Assembly (NCBI RefSeq): GCF_040256645.1 | Contig: NZ_CP158281.1 | Location: forward strand, 3,100,001-3,164,000 | Origin: Brevibacterium sp. CBA3109 | GTDB lineage: Bacteria; Actinomycetota; Actinomycetes; Actinomycetales; Brevibacteriaceae | Direction of reading: 5' to 3' | Length of the DNA stretch: 64,000 bases | Shown here: positions 20,236 through 28,385 of the stretch, in pieces | How the letters are laid out: each line of letters starts with the position of its first letter | Position numbering within the stretch: position 1 is the first letter of the stretch | Notes under the pieces: generated by a model | What the model saw: the letters and a program-made list of their open reading frames with translations, nothing else | What the model was told of the DNA's origin: nothing | The model's database searches: none | Position numbers and translations under genes: made by a program

Positions 20236-20388
20236 TGGCCACGAGGGCCACACACAACGATACTCGCTCACGCTCATGAGTCCACCGCCGAGGCGGGCGA
20301 ACGAGAGTTGAAAATCTCACAGTCGACATATGTGGTCAGCCTCCCCGCCCGGAGGACGAGTCCTCGGATCAGCCAGGCGGCGGATCGG

Positions 20389-20976
20389 TCAGTCCAGTCC
20401 ACCGTGACGGTGGGCGATGGCAGCATCCTTGAGGTCCTTCGCGAACTGGCGCAGCCGAGTGGCAGTCTCGGAGCGGTCGGTGCCTTCGGCGCACATGCCG
20501 ATGAACGCTGCAGCTCGCAAGAGGGCGATGACGACGTCCCCGCGGAAGGCGCCAGCCAAGATCTCATCGATGGCACGGGCCACCTCATCGGGACCTGCGG
20601 GAAGCTCGACTCCGGCCAGGATGTCGTCGAGCCCGAGGCCGTCAGTCATCCTGGCCTGCCCGGCGGAGAACATGTCGGCGAGCTCGCGCGGAGCGGTGAG
20701 GATCCATTCGCGCAGCGCATAGAGACGCCAGAGCGCTCCTGGCGCGGACACGGCAGGCGCCGCAGACCACATTTCGGCAATGACCTCGAGACCGATGTCG
20801 TCGGCCAACTCTACGAACCGCTTTGTCGCAGCCTCATCACGCTGTCCGCTCGAGTCTCCGAGCAGCAGCGCTGCGGTCGCGTGAGAGGTCTCTGACCTGG
20901 TCACCGGGTCACTCGTGTCGCTGACGGAATCGAGATCGGCCAGAGGTATCGGGCGGTGGAAGCGTGGCTGTGTCAT
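20389..20976 (-). CDS. conserved actinobacterial protein of unknown function
   Basis: A 195-residue soluble protein. The middle part (VELADDIGLEVIAEMWS, then APGALWRLYALREWI) resembles a conserved actinobacterial protein that I know only as hypothetical. The C-terminal half is helical, with FRGDVVIALLRAAAFIGM. No catalytic motif, signal peptide or membrane helix is visible. It has its own transcript on the minus strand and is divergent from the next gene across a 168-bp gap. Confidence 0.72.
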   Translation of the reverse strand: MTQPRFHRPIPLADLDSVSDTSDPVTRSETSHATAALLLGDSSGQRDEAATKRFVELADDIGLEVIAEMWSAAPAVSAPGALWRLYALREWILTAPRELADMFSAGQARMTDGLGLDDILAGVELPAGPDEVARAIDEILAGAFRGDVVIALLRAAAFIGMCAEGTDRSETATRLRQFAKDLKDAAIAHRHGGLD

Positions 20977-21144
20977 CGTCAGAGCAGTCTAGTCCCCCAC
21001 TCTGGGTGAGCATCCAGCCCGGACGGGAATTCGTCTCCCGGTCAGGATTCATTCGTACGACTCACAATGGCCACTACTAAACTGGCGACAAATCCGTGCC
21101 AGCGACCAGCAGGCGACGAGCGCAGTCAACGAAGAGGAATTCCC

Positions 21145-22083
21145 GTGGCGAAATCATCAGTGGCGAAGAAGGGTCTGGACAAGGCAGCGAAATTCGCTGT
21201 CAATGAAGACGGATCCCTCAATCCCCGCGCCCAGTCGATGCTGTCGAAGCTTCTGTCGGTCCAGCGCCCAGTGGCTCTTGCCTATGTGCGCAGCCTGCGT
21301 CGCAGGAATCCCGATGCGACTCCGGAAGAGCTGATCAAGATCATTCGTCGGCACTACCTCACGCTGACCACCTCGGGTGGCGCGGCGGTCGGTGCCACCG
21401 CCGCGGTTCCCGGACTCGGCACGACCGCCGCACTGGGTGTGGCCACCGCTGAGACCGCTGGATTTCTCGAAGGAACCGCCCTGTACGCCCAGGCGGTCTC
21501 CGAGATCCATGGTCTTCCGGTTCAGGACGCCAATCGCGCGAATGCCCTGGTGCTGGGGCTCATGCTCGGCAAGGACGGGAAGAACCTCGTCCAGCGCTTC
21601 AACAAGCAGTCCGGTGGCACAGAGTCGATGTTCAGCAACTGGGGCGCAACCGTGACCAAGCAGCTGCCCGCCCCCGTCGTCGACCTGCTGGTGCGGAAGC
21701 TGCGGAAGACGTTCATCCGCAAATTCGCCGCACGAGCCGGCGGCTCACTGATCGGCCGTTTGCTGCCCTTCGGCATCGGCGCGGTCATCGGCAGTGTGGT
21801 CAACGCTCAGATGTCTCGGAAGGTGACCAGAGAAGCGGAAGAAGCCTTCGGTGCCGCACCCACGATCTTCCCGCTTGAGACTGATCCGGAGTTCGTCGCC
21901 CCGAAGAAGGATCGCAGACTGCTGGCAGGGCTGAAGAACGTCGCCGCGCTTCGCGGCAAGATCAAAAAGCACAAGGCAATCGAATCAGATGTCATCGACG
22001 AGGCGGCCGAAGAAGACTCGTCGAACGCGGGATCTTCGATGAACAATCGCTCAGGAGATGACCGTCCCGAACTGGAGGGATGA
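21145..22083 (+). CDS. conserved protein with Gly/Ala-rich membrane-like core, possibly EcsC-like
   Basis: A 312-residue protein. After a basic N-terminus (VAKSSVAKKGLDKAAKFAV) comes a hydrophobic Gly/Ala core (TTSGGAAVGATAAVPGLGTT) that recalls EcsC-type proteins, a second Gly-rich segment (LIGRLLPFGIGAVIGSVVNA) and an acidic C-terminal tail. Function unknown. I chose GTG 21145, preceded by GAAGAGGAA, over an in-frame ATG 26 codons upstream whose added residues look non-coding. The ATG version would give 338 residues. Confidence 0.7.
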   Translation: MAKSSVAKKGLDKAAKFAVNEDGSLNPRAQSMLSKLLSVQRPVALAYVRSLRRRNPDATPEELIKIIRRHYLTLTTSGGAAVGATAAVPGLGTTAALGVATAETAGFLEGTALYAQAVSEIHGLPVQDANRANALVLGLMLGKDGKNLVQRFNKQSGGTESMFSNWGATVTKQLPAPVVDLLVRKLRKTFIRKFAARAGGSLIGRLLPFGIGAVIGSVVNAQMSRKVTREAEEAFGAAPTIFPLETDPEFVAPKKDRRLLAGLKNVAALRGKIKKHKAIESDVIDEAAEEDSSNAGSSMNNRSGDDRPELEG

Positions 22084-22158
22084 TCACACCATGGGCTCCA
22101 CTGCTGTTGCCGACAACGCAGCGGGCTCATGTCGACTTCCGATCTGCCGCTGGCTGGT

Positions 22159-22188
22159 TTGAGTATTCGGGTCCCTTACCTCTAATAT
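22159..22188 (+). promoter_or_regulatory. promoter of tRNA-Lys
   Basis: TTGAGT (22159-22164) and TAATAT (22183-22188) are spaced by 18 bp in a locally AT-rich stretch. A start near 22195 would give a leader of about 50 nt before the tRNA. Confidence 0.55.
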
Positions 22189-22244
22189 TATTGAGTCTCC
22201 AACAACACCGATGTGACGTATGTTCGCGCGGCCGAGTTGGGGCG

Positions 22245-22317
<73 letters not shown>

Positions 22318-22328
22318 CCCAAACGACA

Positions 22329-22371
22329 GAACCCCTCCGAACCGGTGTCAGCACCGCGATCGGAGGGGTTC
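22329..22371 (+). terminator. terminator after tRNA-Lys
   Basis: GAACCCCTCCGA and TCGGAGGGGTTC form a 12-bp perfect stem whose 19-nt loop contains a second small hairpin (CGGTG/CACCG). It ends with TTCTTCGC, a weak T-tract. Confidence 0.75.
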
Positions 22372-22399
22372 TTCGCTGTTGTTGCAGGTTATGGGACTG

Positions 22400-22651
22400 T
22401 CACTGCTCGAGGCGGCCGCCGAGAGCCTGTTCAACGGGGATGCTCCCGTCCTGCCACGGAGTGATGACCCAAGCGACGAGATAGGCACCGAGGCCCAGAA
22501 CCGGAAGCAGGAACGAAGCGAGAACCAGCAGACGAATCAGCCACACATTCAGCCCCGTCGACCTGGCCAGACTTCCCGCGATGCCGCCTAGAACCCTGTC
22601 GGGGCCACGACGGAAACCGGTATTGCGGATGGCATCAAATAGTTTTCTCAT
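22400..22651 (-). CDS. PspC-domain membrane protein
   Basis: An 83-residue protein with the PspC pattern: RGPDRVLGGIAGSLARSTGL, then a long hydrophobic segment WLIRLLVLASFLLPVLGLGA ending in WVITPW. PspC-domain proteins take part in phage-shock or envelope-stress signalling, often as anti-sigma-like or sensor partners. It stands alone here with no psp operon or sensor kinase next to it. The start ATG gives the usual short basic N-terminus. Confidence 0.85.
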   Translation of the reverse strand: MRKLFDAIRNTGFRRGPDRVLGGIAGSLARSTGLNVWLIRLLVLASFLLPVLGLGAYLVAWVITPWQDGSIPVEQALGGRLEQ

Positions 22652-22724
22652 ACCTTCAACAGTACGCAGGTTCTGCCGTCTGCACAGGGGTGCTGACCAT
22701 CGAACCGGGCTGAGGGAAACCGTA

Positions 22725-22981
22725 ATGGCAACTGTGGGACCGAACTGGAAGAGCTGGGCCGCCTCGGCGACTTATGAGACGAAATTCTCATTGCCTGAGA
22801 TCACGATCACAGATTTTGGGCGCGGCATCGAGGAGTCCCTTGTGAAGTGGTTGAAGTAGACCGTCCTCACGCTCGTCGTCATATTCGTGGTTTTCTACCT
22901 GTTCACCCGGCCAGAGGATTCAGCCGATGCAGTCCGGAACGCGTTTGCTGCGGTGGGCAACGGCGAATCCGGGGCTGAGCC
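22725..22981 (+). pseudogene. broken small membrane-protein gene with in-frame stop
   Basis: From ATG 22725 the frame reads 44 codons to a TAG at 22857-22859. The same frame goes on with a well-formed transmembrane segment (TVLTLVVIFVVFYLFTRPE) followed by a helical DSADAVRNAFAAVGN, which resembles C-terminal parts of small actinobacterial membrane proteins. After about codon 80 it runs into the convergent monooxygenase gene. The simplest reading is a degraded gene. Alternatively only the downstream part is translated, from GTG 22887 or nearby. The gap 22652-22981 holds nothing else. Confidence 0.4.
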
Positions 22982-24235
22982 TCAGACCCGCTCCGCTTGC
23001 CGACGTGCGAAGTCCGGAGCGTGCTCGGCAGTGACACCCATTCCGAGGATGCGCGCCGGAACCACGGTCAGCGCAGGGAACGTCGTCAGCAGCCAGAGGA
23101 TCGGCGCAGGCGGGCGGATGGCTCCGCCGTTGTGGACGACCGGTTCGATCATCGCGTGGATGCCGCCCTGCAGCAGTTCAACGGCCTTCGTCGTCAGCAT
23201 TCGTCTGCGCTGCACACGTCTGAGCTCGCGGGTGGAGACATTCCCCGCGCGCAGGGCTTCGGCCAGCAGACGGGCCGTGGCCACACCATCCTGGACCGCC
23301 AGGTTGACGCCGACTCCGCCCAGCGGGCTCATGGCATGGGCAGAGTCGCCGATGCACAGAAGCCCGTCGACGAACCAGCGTCTGGCTTCGTTGCGCCGAA
23401 CGTCGAGGAGCTTCACGTCATCGAATCGGAGCGTTGCAACGTCGTCTGCCAGCGCGGGGAATGTCTCTGCGACCGCGCGGCGAAGAGACTCGATCCCCTG
23501 CTCACGAAACCGTGCGTCCTCGCCCTTCGGGATGAGGCGGGCCATCTGGACATGCCCGTCGCGCGGAATCGCGACGAAGACATTGCCGCCCTTGGCTCGG
23601 GGCGCGATAGTGTCGGCCAGCTGCGCCGTGGTGTCGATCCGGAACCACCACAGGTCGATCGTCGAGCGCAGTTCCCGCATCGACAGCGCCGCCTCGTCCC
23701 GCGCCTTCGACCAGCGCCCATCGGCAGCCACGACGAGTGGCGCACGCAGCTCGGCCTCACCCTCGGGAGTCTGTGCGCGCACACCGATCACCCGGTCGTC
23801 GTCCCAGATCAAGGAGGTCATCTCGACTCCCATGCGCAGATCGAAGCCGGCTTCGTCTTCCCCTGCCTTGGCCAGCAGATTGAGGAAGTCCCATTGCGGA
23901 GCGATCGTCATGAACGGATGCGCCGTGTGCAGCCTGGACAGGTCGCCGAGGATGTAGTCGCGACCGTCTTCGCCGATGAGGCTGATGTTGGTCACCCTGC
24001 GGTGGGTGATCCGTGCGAATTCGTTGTAGAGTCCGAGCTCGTCGAGGAGTCGCAGTGTTGAGGGGTGGATGGTGTCACCACGGAAATCTCTGAAGAAGTC
24101 AGTGTGCTTCTCCAACACCACGACGTTGACGCCTCCGCGTGCCAGGAGGAGCCCGGCAACGATTCCGGCGGGACCGCCGCCGGAGATGATGCAGTCGTAT
24201 TCGTCTTTGAACTGATCGTGCGCGGTGTCTGTCAT
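22982..24235 (-). CDS. FAD-dependent monooxygenase (UbiH/PHBH type)
   Basis: A 417-residue group A flavoprotein monooxygenase. The Rossmann dinucleotide motif is CIISGGGPAGIVAGLLLARGG, the DG motif region reads VVAADGRWSKARDEA, and the FAD ribityl-binding GD motif reads CIGDSAHAMSPLGGVGVNLA. Such enzymes hydroxylate aromatic or quinone-like substrates with NAD(P)H and oxygen. No catabolic neighbours reveal the substrate. It is divergent from the GNAT gene over 113 bp. Confidence 0.88.
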   Translation of the reverse strand: MTDTAHDQFKDEYDCIISGGGPAGIVAGLLLARGGVNVVVLEKHTDFFRDFRGDTIHPSTLRLLDELGLYNEFARITHRRVTNISLIGEDGRDYILGDLSRLHTAHPFMTIAPQWDFLNLLAKAGEDEAGFDLRMGVEMTSLIWDDDRVIGVRAQTPEGEAELRAPLVVAADGRWSKARDEAALSMRELRSTIDLWWFRIDTTAQLADTIAPRAKGGNVFVAIPRDGHVQMARLIPKGEDARFREQGIESLRRAVAETFPALADDVATLRFDDVKLLDVRRNEARRWFVDGLLCIGDSAHAMSPLGGVGVNLAVQDGVATARLLAEALRAGNVSTRELRRVQRRRMLTTKAVELLQGGIHAMIEPVVHNGGAIRPPAPILWLLTTFPALTVVPARILGMGVTAEHAPDFARRQAERV

Positions 24236-24348
24236 GACACCCTCCTCCGCATTGGTGGCACAGGACCGATTTTAGTCCACGAACGAACCGAAAGACATCA
24301 GTCGGCGCGCAGTAGGTGCTCGCCCCCACCTGCTGTAGCCTCTGGCGT

Positions 24349-24864
24349 ATGTCTGTTGTGATTCGACCTCACGGCATCGACGATGTCGAGGCAGTGGCGA
24401 AGGTCCATGTCGAAACCTGGCGCGAGACCTACCGCGGGCTCATGCCCGATGAACTGCTCGATTCTCCCGATATGGTGGAAAATCGCAGGCGGATGTGGAC
24501 GTCACTCCTCACCCCAGAGAATCGGCGAGACTACTCCTCCGCGGTCGCAGATCAGGACGGTACCGTCGTCGGCATCGCTCTGTCGGGCCCCTCTCCGGGC
24601 GACGAACGAGGCAACGACCGCCACCTGTTCGTCCTCTACACCTATTCTGCGATCCACGGTTCGGGCGTCGGGCAGCGCCTCCTTGACGCGGTCGTCAACC
24701 TCGAAGAGCGAACGTCTCTCTGGGTCGCCGACCCGAACCCGCGAGCCCAGGCCTTCTACCGCAGAAACGGCTTCACCTGCGATGGCGAGATCAAGACAGA
24801 TGAGCACGACGGGGTGCGTGAGGTCCGGATGGTCCGGGAGCGGCCCGAAGTCTCACTGCATTGA
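24349..24864 (+). CDS. GNAT-family N-acetyltransferase
   Basis: A 171-residue acetyltransferase. It begins IRPHGIDDVEAVAKVHVETWRETY, a common GNAT N-terminus, and has the acetyl-CoA loop GSGVGQRLLDA and the C-terminal NPRAQAFYRRNGF motif. The ATG at 24349 (MSVVIRPHG) is preferred over an earlier frame extension with no homology. Substrate unknown. It converges with the kinase gene, leaving 19 bp. Confidence 0.85.
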   Translation: MSVVIRPHGIDDVEAVAKVHVETWRETYRGLMPDELLDSPDMVENRRRMWTSLLTPENRRDYSSAVADQDGTVVGIALSGPSPGDERGNDRHLFVLYTYSAIHGSGVGQRLLDAVVNLEERTSLWVADPNPRAQAFYRRNGFTCDGEIKTDEHDGVREVRMVRERPEVSLH

Positions 24865-24883
24865 TCCGCATCACGACAGAGAC

Positions 24884-25900
24884 TCAGACCCACAGCACAG
24901 TGTCCTGAGCGCGGAGCTTCCCTTCAGCGGCCAGACGGCCAAGCGTCGCGGATCCGATCAATGGACCACCGTTAGGCTCCTCGATGATGACGTCGCTGCG
25001 CAGACGAGTCGCCTCATCCCGGAATCCGGAGACAAGCGCGTCACCAGCCCGAATCAATCCCCCGGTGAGGGCAATATGGGGAGGCTGATCGAGGTCATCG
25101 GCGGGGCCGGTTCCACGGGCTCCGCGGCTCCGGCGCCTTGCCGCAGCGAGAGCACTGCGGGCAGCTTCTGCACCAGCCTCGCGGAGCAGACCTGTGGCAA
25201 CTGCGTCGCCGGAGCGAGATAGCGCGGCAACCTCGACAGCAAATCCGGCCAGCAGTCCGGCTCGACCGTCGCGAGTGTAGAACTGAGACGGCCACGTGGC
25301 CGGAGGACCAAAGGTTCGCGTGGCCGCCTCGAGCAGTGAACGTCCACCCGGGTCGACCCCGTCGTGGGTGCGCAACGCGAGTTCGAGCGACCGCCTGCCC
25401 AACCAGGCTCCTCCCCCGCGGTCCCCGAACAGATGCCCCCAGCCGTCGGTTCGGGTCCAATTCGGGGACAAGACGCCACGCTCATCCGGTCCCGAGTGCG
25501 CGATCGAAATCGCCCCGGTGCCGAGAACCGTGACCACACCTCCCCGTCCGCCGAGGGCGCCGAGATGGGCGGTCACCGCGTCAATCGCCGCGGCTGCGGG
25601 TGCCTTCACTCTGTCCGAGATCTCGGCGAGCACGGGCGCAGGATTCTCGGCAAGCGAAGCGATTCCTGTGGCGCCGATACCGACTCCGGTGAGTTGGCCG
25701 AAAGGTTCGGCCCACGTCTCCTCGGCCGCTTCGACAAGGCTGGAGGCGATGGAGAAAACATTGCTTCCGCCCGCACCGACCTCGACACCGGGACCTGTCC
25801 GGGTAGCCACGACGGTGAGATCACCGTTCGCGTCGAGTTCCGCCAGCGCGACCCGGCTGCCGGTGCCGCCGATGTCGATGCCGAGAACGAAGACGCTCAT
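24884..25900 (-). CDS. BadF/BadG-type amino-sugar kinase (MurNAc/GlcNAc kinase candidate)
   Basis: A 338-residue ASKHA-fold kinase of the BadF/BadG/BcrA type. It has the phosphate-1 motif FVLGIDIGGTGSR, phosphate-2 region VVTVLGTGAISIAH, the GWGHLFGDRGGGAWLGRRS segment typical of N-acetylglucosamine kinases, and the adenosine motif IALTGGLI. It is the last gene of the murQ operon, with an ATGA overlap with murQ. MurK of Clostridium acetobutylicum is of this family and phosphorylates both MurNAc and GlcNAc at O-6, so here it could feed MurQ. That substrate call is inference. Confidence 0.85.
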   Translation of the reverse strand: MSVFVLGIDIGGTGSRVALAELDANGDLTVVATRTGPGVEVGAGGSNVFSIASSLVEAAEETWAEPFGQLTGVGIGATGIASLAENPAPVLAEISDRVKAPAAAAIDAVTAHLGALGGRGGVVTVLGTGAISIAHSGPDERGVLSPNWTRTDGWGHLFGDRGGGAWLGRRSLELALRTHDGVDPGGRSLLEAATRTFGPPATWPSQFYTRDGRAGLLAGFAVEVAALSRSGDAVATGLLREAGAEAARSALAAARRRSRGARGTGPADDLDQPPHIALTGGLIRAGDALVSGFRDEATRLRSDVIIEEPNGGPLIGSATLGRLAAEGKLRAQDTVLWV

Positions 25901-26814
25901 GCGTTCTCGGGTCCAGGCACTGCCGCGATCGCGGATCTGACGGAGCCGTCGTTGTCCTCGAGAAGAGTCGCCGCAGTCGCTGGTGTCACCGAGGCGAAGG
26001 AGACGACCAGCGCTGTCTTGAGCTCGCCGTCGCAGCGCTCCAACAGGTCTCGCGCTTCGGCATCAGACAGGTCCGCGGCCTCGCAGAGGATGCGCACGGT
26101 CCTCTCCCGCAGTTTGTCATTGGTTGCGACGACGGACACCATGAGGTTGCGCCAGGTGCGCCCCAAGGCGATCATCAGTGCCGTCGAGAAGCCGTTGAGG
26201 GTCAGCTTCTGTGCCGTGCCGGCCTTGAGACGGGTTGACCCCGTGACAACCTCGGGCCCGGTGTCGAGCACGATATGAGCGGCTGCCGCCTCGGCGACGG
26301 GGGCCTGCGGGTTGTTCGAGATGAGCACGGTGTGCGCGCCCGCCTCACCGGCAGCCTCAAGCGCACCGCGGACGTAGGGCGTCGAGCCGCTGGCTGCGAT
26401 TCCGATCGCCACATCGTCTGGCCCGAGCTCTCCTCCGACCCTGCGACCGTCGTCGGCGGAGTCTTCGGCGTTCTCGACTGCGTTGACCAGTGCCGCCTGA
26501 CCTCCGGCGATGTGCCCGACCACACGCCCCGGTTCGAGGTTGAAGGTCGGTAGGAGTTCGCTGGCGTCGAGAACACCCAAGCGACCGGAGGTACCGGCTC
26601 CGAAGTAGTGGACAGTGCCGCCTCGGCGCATCCGCTTCGCCGCGATGTCGACGAGTTCCGCCAGCTGCGGCAGGACGTTCGCGACTGCGGTGAGGACGGC
26701 TTGGTCCTCACCGTTCATCACCTTCAGGACGCCGAGGGTGTCGAGCTCGTCGAGTCCGGCGCTGCGGGGGTTGCGCTGCTCGGTCGGGGACAACGGTCGC
26801 GGGGACTCAGCCAT
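25897..26814 (-). CDS. murQ: N-acetylmuramic acid 6-phosphate etherase MurQ
   Basis: A 305-residue SIS-domain lyase that splits the lactyl ether of MurNAc-6-P to give GlcNAc-6-P and D-lactate. The MurQ signature RGGTVHYFGAGTSGRLGVLD is intact, with ASELLPTF after it and the second SIS segment GIAASGSTPYVRGAL. The ATG at 26814 overlaps the stop of the symporter gene (TGATG), and the murQ stop overlaps the next kinase gene. The upstream open frame beyond 26814 lies in the symporter and is not used. Confidence 0.94.
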   Translation of the reverse strand: MAESPRPLSPTEQRNPRSAGLDELDTLGVLKVMNGEDQAVLTAVANVLPQLAELVDIAAKRMRRGGTVHYFGAGTSGRLGVLDASELLPTFNLEPGRVVGHIAGGQAALVNAVENAEDSADDGRRVGGELGPDDVAIGIAASGSTPYVRGALEAAGEAGAHTVLISNNPQAPVAEAAAAHIVLDTGPEVVTGSTRLKAGTAQKLTLNGFSTALMIALGRTWRNLMVSVVATNDKLRERTVRILCEAADLSDAEARDLLERCDGELKTALVVSFASVTPATAATLLEDNDGSVRSAIAAVPGPENA

Positions 26815-28319
26815 CAACGGTTGCTGCCTTCCATCTCGGCGACTGTGGCCCGGTTCGCAGCCTTCGGGTGGCGCAGGGACAGGAGCCCGCCGACGCAGAC
26901 CATGACGATGACGCCGAGCAGCGGGTACCACTGCCAGGCGACCCAGACCTCACCGGTGACGTACTTCTCCATGATGAAGAAGAAGGCGTTGACCGCCACC
27001 GCCAGGCCGAAGGTGATGTTCGCATCGACCGCGGTGGCACGCTTGTTGATGATGCCGAACACGAACGCGCCGAGGAGTCCGCCGTAGGTGATGCCTGCGA
27101 CGCCCAACGCGAGGATGACGATGTTGCCTTCATCGGATTGGAAGATCGTGGCCGGGAGGATGAAGGCGATGCCCCACCCGATGGTCGCCCACCGTCCGAC
27201 CTTGAAGCCCTCAGCGTCGGTCATCGGGGTCTTCTTCAACCGTGCGTAGACATCGTTGACCGTCGACGACGACAGTGCGGACAGCGACGAGGACAGGGTC
27301 GACATGGCCGCCGCGAGGATGCCAGCCAGGAGCAGTCCCGAGATGCCGGGAGGCAGGCCTTCGATGATGAAGTGCGGGAAGATCTCGTCATCGCGGCTCA
27401 GTCCCAGGTCGGCCGGCAGAGCGTGGTCGTAGTAGGCCCACAGCGCCAATCCCACCGCGAGGAAGATCGCGAACTGCACGAAGACGACGAGGCCCGAGAC
27501 GATGAGTGCCTTCTGGGCCTCGATCTTGGACCGGCAGGACAAGAGGCGCTGGACGATGAGCTGGTCCGAGCCGTGCGAGGCCATGGCGAAGACCGCGCCG
27601 CCCAGCAGCGAAGGAATGAACGAGGAATCTGCCGAGATCGGATTGCCCTCGAAGACGAACATGTTGAGCTTGCCCGCCTCGACCGCATCGGCCACCCATC
27701 CGCCACCGAAGGTCGCGGTGATGACGATGATGGTCAGGAGGCCGCCGACGACGTAGAGGCACATCTGGGCCACGTCGACCCAGACGACGGCCTTGATGCC
27801 GCCGATGAAAGTGTAGGCGATCGTGACCAGGGAGAGGACGACGATGATGACGAAGTAGTTCGTGTGGATGCCCAGCCCGTCGAGGATCACCTTGACGGGA
27901 ATGGCTGCGGCGAGGACCCGGATGCCGTCGGCCAGCAGGCGGGTGAACAAGAAGGTCACACCCGCGGTCGTCTGGGTCGAGGCACCGAAGCGTTTGCCAA
28001 GGTAGGCATACGCGGTGAGCATTTCACCGTCGTAGTATCGGGGCAGCATGAAGAAGGCGACAACCACCCGGCCGAGGATGTAGCCCAGACCCAGCTGCAG
28101 GTAGGAGATATCGCCGAGGTAGCTCATGACCGGGATCCCGATCACCGTCAGGGCGCTGGTCTCCGTGGCGACCACGGACAGGCACACCGCCCACCAGGGC
28201 AGGCTCCGACCGCCGAGGAAGTAGTCCGTGAGGTTCTTCTGCTTTCCGCTGAGTTTGAGCCCCAACCACGCCGTGGCGACGAGGTAGACGATGATCACCA
28301 GAAAGTCGATGATCTGCAT
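26814..28319 (-). CDS. sodium:solute symporter (SSS family), likely amino-sugar uptake
   Basis: A 501-residue polytopic protein with about 13 helices. The SSS hallmarks are the N-terminal KNLTDYFLGGRSLPWWAV, the sodium-site region VVATETSALTVIGIP, and GLLLAGILAAAMSTLSSSL around residue 340. Known SSS members carry sialic acid, sugars or amino acids. Its position between anmK and murQ, coupled to murQ by a TGATG overlap, points to uptake of MurNAc, anhydro-MurNAc or a related sugar. ATG 28319 follows GAAGGAG. Confidence 0.9.
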   Translation of the reverse strand: MQIIDFLVIIVYLVATAWLGLKLSGKQKNLTDYFLGGRSLPWWAVCLSVVATETSALTVIGIPVMSYLGDISYLQLGLGYILGRVVVAFFMLPRYYDGEMLTAYAYLGKRFGASTQTTAGVTFLFTRLLADGIRVLAAAIPVKVILDGLGIHTNYFVIIVVLSLVTIAYTFIGGIKAVVWVDVAQMCLYVVGGLLTIIVITATFGGGWVADAVEAGKLNMFVFEGNPISADSSFIPSLLGGAVFAMASHGSDQLIVQRLLSCRSKIEAQKALIVSGLVVFVQFAIFLAVGLALWAYYDHALPADLGLSRDDEIFPHFIIEGLPPGISGLLLAGILAAAMSTLSSSLSALSSSTVNDVYARLKKTPMTDAEGFKVGRWATIGWGIAFILPATIFQSDEGNIVILALGVAGITYGGLLGAFVFGIINKRATAVDANITFGLAVAVNAFFFIMEKYVTGEVWVAWQWYPLLGVIVMVCVGGLLSLRHPKAANRATVAEMEGSNR

Positions 28320-28385
28320 GGTGTTTCTCCTTCATCAAAGGGATGTCAGTTGCTTCGAGAGCTGTGCGTCGGTGCAGGATTCTCG

